Source of the DNA: Candidatus Lindowiibacteriota bacterium
GTDB taxonomy: Bacteria > Lindowbacteria > 2-12-FULL-62-27
Length of the DNA: 11,367 bases
Direction: 5' to 3'
Assembly (NCBI GenBank): GCA_023249255.1
Contig: JAHFCY010000097.1
Location: 1-11,367 of the forward strand
Part shown: in pieces, positions 1 through 5,401 of the stretch
Position numbering within the stretch: position 1 is the first letter of the stretch
How the letters are laid out: each line of letters opens with the position of its first letter
The notes under the pieces: model-generated
The model's input: the letters and a program-made list of their open reading frames with translations, nothing else
The model's database searches: none
What the model was told of the DNA's origin: nothing
Made by a program: the position numbers and the translations under genes

Positions 1-239
1 TTGAATTTCAGCGCCAGACGATCCGGAACCACAATCGGCTTGCCGGTTTGAAAATTTCTGCCAAGCCTGGCGCGGCGGCGGACCGCCGAGAACGTTCCAA
101 ATCCGCGCAGTTCCACGCGCGGCGACGACAGACACGCTTCGGACAGCGCGGAAAAAAACGCGCCGGCCGCCACGCGAGCGTCCCGCGCCGGAATATCGAG
201 CTGGATTGAGAGTTTTGTGACAAGATCCGATCCGGTCAT
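1..239 (-). CDS. HU/IHF-family DNA-binding protein, 3' end cut off by the window
   Basis: The 79 visible residues read as an HU/IHF fold. Two N-terminal helices (about 2-38) are followed by the beta-strand signature VELRGFGTFSAVRRRARLGR (43-61) and the start of the DNA-binding arm, GRNFQTGKPIVVP. The family forms dimers that bend DNA and help compact the nucleoid. The usual length is 90-100 residues, so roughly 10-20 C-terminal residues lie beyond base 1. The start codon overlaps the stop of the solute-binding gene in an ATGA (236-239), with no strong Shine-Dalgarno, so translation is probably coupled. Oddities: the conserved arm-tip proline of GRNP is Phe63 here, and the protein is less lysine-rich than typical HU. 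Family assignment is confident; HU versus IHF versus a divergent paralogue is not resolved. Confidence 0.88.
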   Translation of the reverse strand, partial: MTGSDLVTKLSIQLDIPARDARVAAGAFFSALSEACLSSPRVELRGFGTFSAVRRRARLGRNFQTGKPIVVPDRLALKF

Positions 240-2449
240 TTCAACCGGATCGACGATATGAATTTCTGCGGAAACGCAGACGGCCAGGCATCGGACACGC
301 GCGGCCCGAGCACGATCCGCCGCGACAGCCAGAACATCGGAATCATCGGCACGTCGGAATGGATGAGATCGAGCGCCGCGCCGATATCTCCCGTCTCGCC
401 AAGCAAAGTGTCGACGATCGAATTCCTGTATCCCCACAAATTTTTCCCGCCGGTCGACGAAAAATTCCGCTCGGCCCATAGCCTGTACGGTGGAGCGTAG
501 GGGATGGACACGAGAGCGAGATCAAAATCTCCGGCGTTCAGCCGGTCGACATACGCGCGCCAGGACAGCCCTTGAGGCTGGATGGAGATATTCAACGCTG
601 ACGCGTCCGACCGGATGCTCTCTGCGATCAGCCCGTAATGTGGCTCCTCGAGCGGGAACATGAGAGTCAGTCTTCCCGAATCAGAAAATTCGCGCGCCAG
701 GACCTGCGCGGCGAGTTTGGACGATTCCGGCATTTTGACGAGGACTGACGTGATGTTTTTGGCGTCCGGCGGCAAAAAATTTTCGGCCGGCTCGCCCCGC
801 TGGTTCAACGACACTTCGAAAACTGTCTTGCGGTCGATCAGCATCGCCATCATCCGGCGAAAATGCACGATGGACATGGGGGGCCGGCGAAGATTAAACG
901 CCACCGCGATCAATTCTTCCGGCGAACCCTGAACCACCCGCGAATTTGTCCCGGGCCCGAATCGCATCGCCTCGTCGTCCAGAATTTCGTGCACGTCCGC
1001 GTCGCCGTCGTCAAATCCCTTCGCGCGTTTGTTCGGATCGCGCTCGACCGCCAGCGCCAGGGTGTCCGGCGCGTTCGCCCACATCGCGATCGACCGCGCG
1101 GCCGGCGTTTTCTCCAGAACCACGGTCCGCGCGCCCTGCGACGCCAGCCGGTACGGGCCGGCGCCGGAGCCGAGCGGCTCGTATCGGTCGGTGATCAGCC
1201 GAAACTCCGGAGCGGCAAGACGGTCCCGAATATCCGACAGCGGTTTTTCCAGCGTCAGGCCGATCTCATTTTCAGAAATCGCCGTCCACTTGCACGACCC
1301 GATCAACGCATGAGCCGCCGGCTCCCGGGAGCGCGCAGAAAGAAGCGAGACAATTTCCCGGGCGTTGATCGAAAACGGCGCGGACAGGCCGGGCGGAAGT
1401 TTCAATCGCCAGACGGCGGCTGTGTCCTCGATCCATTCGATGACGATGTCCGGCAGGGTCGGAGCCAGAAGGCCGGCGACCATTTCATCGCCCGGAGTTT
1501 TCGGCGGCCATTCAAGACGGATGTTGCTCGGAACAAACATCCGGCAGACGCCCTTCAACTGGTCAACCGGTTCCCGCATCGGCGGCTCTTCTTTCGAAAC
1601 CGGCGGCGGAGCTGAAACGGCGGGCACAGGATTTTCCGGAGCGGGCGCAGGCGCCTGTGATTCGCGCTCCCGCCACATTTTGATTGCCATGCCCGGCGGC
1701 GTAAATCCCGGGAGGGTCCGGACCTCAAACGACCGGGCCAGGCGCATCTCTCGAAGATTGAGATCAAAGAGGGCGATGCCGACAATGAGTTCGTCGGCCG
1801 AGCCGGGTTTGGGCATGACGCGGCCGATCAGCAAAACACCGCTGGTGTCGAACTGGTTCAACGCGGAAGGCATCGGAAGACCCGTCGCGTCGACTTCCGA
1901 TTCGAGAAGCGGCGCGTCTTCGACGGCCAGCCCCATGTGTTTGAGATCATAGAGGAGAAGACTGCGAAGAATCCGGCCTCGGCCGTCCTGCATCGGCCGG
2001 CCGGCGCCTTCGTCCACAAAAAACGGCGTGGCCCGCACCGTAGGCGCGTCCAGCTGGACCACCGCGTAGTCACCCTTCACGACCTTCCCCGTGGCGCCCG
2101 GATCAACCTGGACCCACGCGGCGCGGTCATGGATCGCCGAGATCCGGCCCTGGCCGATCTGCAAACTTTCCCGGCCAACGACCTGCGGCGGACTGTCCTG
2201 CGACACGATGGGCGCGCCGTTTCGGAAAAAGATCACAGGGAGACCCGGCCGAAGCGCGTTCACATCACCCACGAGATAGGCGCGCGATCCGTCCATGCCG
2301 ACATACGCCACGGAGGCTTCGACCGACAACAGATTGTTTCGGATTTCGTACGCGATATTCGCCGCCACCCGTTCCATGTCCTCGGACGCAGCAAACGCCG
2401 GACAGATGGACACCATCAGGAACAGTCCCACACACCAGAGGCGCCTCAT
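236..2449 (-). CDS. Exported protein: N-terminal beta-rich module fused to a family 5 solute-binding domain
   Basis: Residue numbers here count from the alternative GTG start at 2461 (741 aa); from the ATG at 2449, subtract 4. I prefer the ATG because MRR plus LWCVGLFLMVSIC plus PAFA/A makes a clean signal peptide cleaved near residue 24. There is no lipobox. Residues about 50-135 look like small beta-barrel repeats (a WVQVDPGATGKVVKGDYAVV pattern, reminiscent of the FlgT C-terminal domain). Residues 150-245 form another module (GVLLIGRVMPKP, ELIVGIALFDLNLRE). A Pro/Ala-rich linker spans 267-297. Residues 298-741 match SBP_bac_5: WRLKLPPGLSAPFSINAREI (351-370), GSGAGPYRL (431-439), AFNLRRPP...FRRMMAMLIDR (521-544) and a GDFDLALVSIPYAPPYRLW...GYRNSIVDTLL end. 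Family 5 proteins deliver peptides, nickel or other solutes to ABC importers, but no permease or ATPase is nearby, so transport is unproven. The ligand is unknown. Confidence 0.85.
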   Translation of the reverse strand: MRRLWCVGLFLMVSICPAFAASEDMERVAANIAYEIRNNLLSVEASVAYVGMDGSRAYLVGDVNALRPGLPVIFFRNGAPIVSQDSPPQVVGRESLQIGQGRISAIHDRAAWVQVDPGATGKVVKGDYAVVQLDAPTVRATPFFVDEGAGRPMQDGRGRILRSLLLYDLKHMGLAVEDAPLLESEVDATGLPMPSALNQFDTSGVLLIGRVMPKPGSADELIVGIALFDLNLREMRLARSFEVRTLPGFTPPGMAIKMWRERESQAPAPAPENPVPAVSAPPPVSKEEPPMREPVDQLKGVCRMFVPSNIRLEWPPKTPGDEMVAGLLAPTLPDIVIEWIEDTAAVWRLKLPPGLSAPFSINAREIVSLLSARSREPAAHALIGSCKWTAISENEIGLTLEKPLSDIRDRLAAPEFRLITDRYEPLGSGAGPYRLASQGARTVVLEKTPAARSIAMWANAPDTLALAVERDPNKRAKGFDDGDADVHEILDDEAMRFGPGTNSRVVQGSPEELIAVAFNLRRPPMSIVHFRRMMAMLIDRKTVFEVSLNQRGEPAENFLPPDAKNITSVLVKMPESSKLAAQVLAREFSDSGRLTLMFPLEEPHYGLIAESIRSDASALNISIQPQGLSWRAYVDRLNAGDFDLALVSIPYAPPYRLWAERNFSSTGGKNLWGYRNSIVDTLLGETGDIGAALDLIHSDVPMIPMFWLSRRIVLGPRVSDAWPSAFPQKFISSIRLK

Positions 2450-2459
2450 ACGGGGCGGC

Positions 2460-2468
2460 ACTCTAGCA
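2460..2468 (-). promoter_or_regulatory. Possible extended -10 box for the solute-binding protein gene
   Basis: On the minus strand this reads TGCTAGAGT, fitting the extended -10 pattern TGnTAnAnT. No good -35 is seen at 16-18 bp (TTTTCT is the nearest). The box ends 10 nt before the ATG at 2449, so a start of transcription 6-8 nt downstream would give an almost leaderless mRNA. That would fit the missing Shine-Dalgarno. The 69-bp gap from 2450 to 2518 holds nothing else I can support beyond a GC-rich run and a pyrimidine stretch. Confidence 0.3.
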
Positions 2469-2518
2469 GGAGTCGTCTGAAAAGAAAAGTGAACGGGCGG
2501 GCGCGGGCGCGCGGACTG

Positions 2519-2686
2519 TCATGTTAAATCTTCTGGCGTGTAAAACCGGCTGGACGCGCCGTAGGGCGACCGGCTGCGCTTCACAAACAGCGACACGAGG
2601 ATTTTGTGAAGCCAGACTCCGACAGGCGGAATCCAACCCCAGAAAATCAGAAACAGGCGAAAGAGGACAAGACGAATCGGCGTCAT
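2519..2686 (-). CDS. Small hydrophobic, probably membrane protein (55 aa)
   Basis: This unrecognised short gene begins at an ATG that overlaps the stop codon of the upstream toroid gene in ATGA (2683-2686), the same arrangement seen at 236-239. The reading frame MTPIRLVLFRLFLIFWGWIP... gives an aromatic and aliphatic segment at about 5-36, long enough for one or two membrane passes. A short basic stretch (VKRSRS, 35-40) and a polar tail ending YTPEDLT follow. By the positive-inside tendency the C-terminal tail would be cytoplasmic if there is one pass. Support comes from the tight overlap, the single uninterrupted frame and a plausible membrane-protein composition. The function is unknown; a membrane anchor or partner of the toroid protein is an inference. 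Against it: the length is short enough for an open frame to occur by chance. Confidence 0.6.
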   Translation of the reverse strand: MTPIRLVLFRLFLIFWGWIPPVGVWLHKILVSLFVKRSRSPYGASSRFYTPEDLT

Positions 2687-3633
2687 GGACCGACGCACCT
2701 CAAATAATCGACCGCAAACGGAATCATGTACCGGTCGTCCATCCAGGACGGTTTGAGGATCGAATCCTCCGTCACGCCGCGCGCAACGTTGGACAGGGCC
2801 GCATCGCCCGCCCGCGCCAGCGCGAACGGATACAAAAATCGCGTGGCCCGGGACTGATCGCCGTAGTCGTAACGGCCGTCCGGGCGGATCGACGTTGAAA
2901 GTTCGGTGACGGCGGATTTGATCCGCGCCGCGGATTCGGCGTCGCCTGACGCGGCGGCGTAAACGGCCAGCGCCGAGAGAGTGATGCTCGTGTATCCGAT
3001 ATCTTTCCCTCCATATTCATTGAAATATCCCAGCCGGGTCTGTTCCTCCCAAAGCGCCGCAGCCCGCCGGCCGGCCGACCGGCCAAACATGTCGGAGCCT
3101 TCGATGACGCCGATCAGCGCCAGAGCCGCGGCCGAAGCGGACCGCTGATTCGCCGTGTCGGGCGAATCGTGAAACGCAAGCCACTGGCCGACGGTCCGAA
3201 GATTCGAGGATGGCTTTTCGGAAAGCAGGAGCAACGTTTTGACCGCATGCATCGCGGAAAACGCCGTCGCGCAAAACGACCGCTCGTACGGATAGGCCTC
3301 GTCAAAACTTCCGTCGCTTCGTGCCATCCGTTCCCAAAAACGCACCGCCGCGATCGCCCAGTCACGGACGTGTTCCTTTCCGGCAAAAGGGTTGGACGGA
3401 TGCCGGAACAGAAACGCGCGTGCAAACAGTTCGCTCGTTTCCTGAAACCGCGCGTTCGGAAAATCATGAAATTTGTAATGCCAGAAATATCGGTCGGCGC
3501 ATCCGTACGTTCGGCCGGCCGGATCGCGGTCCGCCAATCCGATCGCGCGCGGCACCTGCCGGATCGCTTCGAGCGCCAGAACCTCCGCCGCATCCATTTC
3601 CCTATCTTTATCGGCCTTTACGCCGCCTTTCAT
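2683..3633 (-). CDS. Alpha/alpha-toroid-like protein (terpene-cyclase/glycan-enzyme fold), function unknown
   Basis: This 316-residue protein has no signal peptide and is built of repeated helix pairs. Conspicuous blocks are DRYFWHYKFHDFPNARFQE (47-65), DGSFDEAYPYERSFCATAFS (107-126), GYTSITLSALAVYA (213-226), DGRYDYGDQSRATRFLYPFA (252-271) and SWMDDRYMIPFAVDYL (296-311). The DGSFDEAYPYE...ATAFS and GYTS...LSALAVYA pattern recalls squalene-cyclase/prenyltransferase repeats and the (alpha/alpha)6 barrels of polysaccharide lyases and glycoside hydrolases. I cannot assign a reaction. Clustered acidic and aromatic residues in blocks 1, 2, 4 and 5 suggest a retained active-site cleft. An alternative start is Met13 at 3597; Met1 is preferred because AAGG and GGGG lie at suitable distances upstream. 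The gene diverges from the ATP-grasp gene and overlaps the small membrane protein downstream. An open frame continues upstream to 5283, but only as the antisense shadow of the ATP-grasp gene. Confidence 0.72.
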   Translation of the reverse strand: MKGGVKADKDREMDAAEVLALEAIRQVPRAIGLADRDPAGRTYGCADRYFWHYKFHDFPNARFQETSELFARAFLFRHPSNPFAGKEHVRDWAIAAVRFWERMARSDGSFDEAYPYERSFCATAFSAMHAVKTLLLLSEKPSSNLRTVGQWLAFHDSPDTANQRSASAAALALIGVIEGSDMFGRSAGRRAAALWEEQTRLGYFNEYGGKDIGYTSITLSALAVYAAASGDAESAARIKSAVTELSTSIRPDGRYDYGDQSRATRFLYPFALARAGDAALSNVARGVTEDSILKPSWMDDRYMIPFAVDYLRCVGP

Positions 3634-3639
3634 GACGGC

Positions 3640-3678
3640 CCCGCCTTGGGCGGGCAGGCCTGCCTGCCGGCATGCAGG
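3640..3678. repeat. GC-rich double palindrome, variant copy of a dispersed 20-nt palindromic repeat
   Basis: Two palindromes lie side by side. CCCGCC-TTG-GGCGGG (3640-3654) has 6-bp arms. CCTGCCTGCCGGCATGCAGG (3659-3678) differs at one base from the perfect palindrome at 8390-8409. They sit in the divergent intergenic region, immediately upstream of the toroid start (3633), so a toroid transcript would probably carry them as a stable hairpin in its leader. They could affect expression of that gene or be neutral mobile debris. Confidence 0.75.
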
Positions 3679-3679
3679 C

Positions 3680-3708
3680 TTGAGCGCCCCCGCCGGGCTT
3701 GATAGCGT
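3680..3708 (+). promoter_or_regulatory. Candidate sigma70-type promoter for the ATP-grasp gene
   Basis: TTGAGC (3680-3685), a 17-bp spacer and TAGCGT (3703-3708) preceded by TG-A, making an extended -10. Transcription would start near 3715, giving a leader of about 15 nt that still holds the Shine-Dalgarno at 3718-3723. The -35 matches 4 of 6 consensus positions and the -10 matches 3 of 6, so the call rests on spacing and the TGn extension. Confidence 0.45.
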
Positions 3709-3717
3709 ACAGCGCAA

Positions 3718-3723
3718 GAGGTG
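3718..3723 (+). promoter_or_regulatory. Shine-Dalgarno that decides the ATP-grasp start
   Basis: GAGGTG is 6 nt upstream of the ATG at 3730, an ideal spacing. The in-frame GTG at 3721 lies inside this motif and has no ribosome-binding site of its own, so the ATG is taken as the start. It is the only clear Shine-Dalgarno I found before any gene in this window. Confidence 0.7.
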
Positions 3724-3729
3724 GTTGAC

Positions 3730-5247
3730 ATGGCAAATCCGCTGGACAGCCTGACGCGGCTTCGGAAAACCGCGCGGGCGAAAAACTGGTTTCGCGGCAT
3801 CCGGCTCGTCTATCAGGGGTTCGGGCCGCTGGCCGCGCACATGTTCCATCATTTCATGCCCGTGGCGGGCGTCGTCTCGTTTTTTTACGGGGAGGACGTC
3901 AAAACATACATCGAAAAGGGCTGGGGCACGAAAGTCTTTTCCTACGAGGCGAAAAAGCGCGTCCGGCACAACTCGGTCAACGTCTTCACGGACTTTTTTT
4001 ATAAAGACCACGGCGAGGAGATGGCGAAATTTTTCAGCCGACTGGATGGCGCCGTATGTTTTGCGCCGTTCAACACGACGCCGGCCCTTCACGATTTTAT
4101 GTTCAAACACGGCCGGCACTACCGCCTGTTTCAAAATCCCGTCATTGTCCAGAATTATTTCGATTACAAGGCGCGGCTGGCCTGGCGCGCAAAAGAGATC
4201 GGCATTCCCATGCCGCCCGACGCGCAGGTCAAACTTTTCGGCGATATCGAATACAGTTCGCTGGCCGACCAGTACAAAGGCAGTTTTGTCCTTCAGATTC
4301 CGCTGTCGACGGCCGGAAGCGGAACCGATTTTGTTCACAAACGGGAGGATTTCGAAGCTATTCTGGAGCGCCGGAAAAAAGAATTGGGCGCGTCCTTCAC
4401 CCGCACGCAGGTCAAAATCACGCCGTTTTTGGGCGGGCCGAGCTTGAACTGCACCGCCTGCGTCGTCAACGGCGAGGTCGCGCTGTCCCAGCCCGACATT
4501 CAGATCGTGGGCGATCCTGCGCTTGTCTCCAACGCCGGGCAGTACATCGGCTCGGATTTTTCGGCGAAGATTCCGGACGGGATCCGGAAGGAAATTCTTG
4601 AGGTCATGCGCCGGACCGGCCGATGGATGGGCGCAAACGGGTATCGCGGAAATTTTGGTCTTGATTTTCTGACGACGACCGGCAAACAGGGCGAGGTCAA
4701 CGCGCTTTACGTCAGCGAAATCAACGCACGGCTCGTCGGCGAATCGCAATACATGGCCGATTTTCAGTCGATGAAGGATGTTGTGCCTCTGCCATTTTTC
4801 CATCTGGCCGAACATCTGGAACTCGACATCAAACCCGAGTGGGTCCGCCGGTACAATCAGGACATGCCGCCGGTCGAAGGTTCGGCCCTTCTGGTCTACA
4901 ACCGCAAAAAAGGAACGTTTCGGGCGCCGGGCGCGATCAAATCGGGCGTCTTTAAAATGGAGTTCGGCAAACTCAAACGCCTCCGCGACGGATACGTGCT
5001 GGCCGACACAAAATCGCGCGATGAGTTCGTCATCACAAACGGCACGCCCTGGAAAGACCTCGTGATCGGCCATCCGCGGTACGGCGACGAGGAAGTCTTC
5101 CTCTGCTACATCATGACGCGCGAAAGCATCGTCGATCCCGGCAACTGGCGGATCGTGAGCGCCAAATGGCGCGGCATCACCGACGCCGTCCGCGACGCGC
5201 TCAAACTCGAACCGTGCCCGTATCGGTCCCTGCGCGAAAACGATTAA
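3730..5247 (+). CDS. ATP-grasp superfamily ligase, substrate unknown
   Basis: This 505-residue protein probably joins a carboxylate to an amine or other nucleophile through an acyl-phosphate, driven by ATP. Residues 1-140 form an N-terminal pre-ATP-grasp region of unknown type (FFYGEDVKTYIEKGWGTKVF at 51-70). Residues 142-163 (NYFDYKARLAWRAKEIGIPMPP) open the ATP-grasp core. FVLQIPLSTAGSGTDFV (186-202) is the nucleotide-covering loop. VKITPFLGGPSLNCTACVVN (228-247) is the second lid and strand block. GYRGNFGLDFL (304-314) supplies Asp312, and YVSEINARLVG (327-337) supplies the Glu330/Asn332/Arg334 metal and phosphate site, so the enzyme looks catalytically intact. Residues 385-505 form an extra C-terminal region. 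It is longer than minimal ATP-grasp ligases and has no signal peptide. It is followed after 154 bp by the double hydrolase on the same strand and is divergent from the toroid gene. The fold is confident; the substrate is unknown. Confidence 0.85.
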   Translation: MANPLDSLTRLRKTARAKNWFRGIRLVYQGFGPLAAHMFHHFMPVAGVVSFFYGEDVKTYIEKGWGTKVFSYEAKKRVRHNSVNVFTDFFYKDHGEEMAKFFSRLDGAVCFAPFNTTPALHDFMFKHGRHYRLFQNPVIVQNYFDYKARLAWRAKEIGIPMPPDAQVKLFGDIEYSSLADQYKGSFVLQIPLSTAGSGTDFVHKREDFEAILERRKKELGASFTRTQVKITPFLGGPSLNCTACVVNGEVALSQPDIQIVGDPALVSNAGQYIGSDFSAKIPDGIRKEILEVMRRTGRWMGANGYRGNFGLDFLTTTGKQGEVNALYVSEINARLVGESQYMADFQSMKDVVPLPFFHLAEHLELDIKPEWVRRYNQDMPPVEGSALLVYNRKKGTFRAPGAIKSGVFKMEFGKLKRLRDGYVLADTKSRDEFVITNGTPWKDLVIGHPRYGDEEVFLCYIMTRESIVDPGNWRIVSAKWRGITDAVRDALKLEPCPYRSLREND

Positions 5248-5252
5248 AAAAT

Positions 5253-5392
5253 CGGCCACAGACAGACACAGACCGACATCCACCCTATATGCTGAATTAT
5301 AAATTTTTCCAGTTGCATTTGTGTGTGTCAGTGCGTGTCTGTGGTTGTCTGTGTGTGGCTAAAGGGTTTCTGTCTGCGGCTGTCTGTGGTTT
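5253..5392. repeat. CA/GT-rich imperfect inverted-repeat element filling the ATP-grasp/hydrolase gap
   Basis: The left side is GCCACAGACAGACACAGAC (5255-5273). The right side contains TGTCTGTGTGTGGC (5346-5359) and a further TCTGTCTGCGGCTGTCTGTGG (about 5370-5389), which pair imperfectly with the left. An AT-rich centre (ATGCTGAATTATAAATTTTT) lies between. The stretch CCGACATCCACCCTATATG has a counterpart CCGACCTCCACCCCCTATG in the element near 8534-8550, showing common descent rather than mere low complexity. The element takes up almost the whole 154-bp gap and contributes the upstream sequence of the hydrolase gene. I see no clear terminator U-tract or promoter in it. Confidence 0.75.
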
Positions 5393-5401
5393 CATGCCTT
5401 C

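Noticed and set aside
8-223. Minus-strand 71-codon frame at the left edge
   Set aside because: It is out of frame with the HU/IHF reading, which explains the same bases far better and starts in an ATGA overlap.
863-1615. Plus-strand 250-codon open frame opposite the solute-binding gene
   Set aside because: Arg/Pro-rich shadow translation with no recognisable motif, while the opposite strand has a signal peptide and family 5 motifs.
3634-5283. Minus-strand open frame continuing 1.65 kb upstream of the toroid gene, across the whole ATP-grasp gene
   Set aside because: It is antisense to a gene with clear ATP-grasp motifs, its translation shows no family pattern, and it passes through the palindromic repeat. 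Open antisense frames are common in GC-rich coding sequence.
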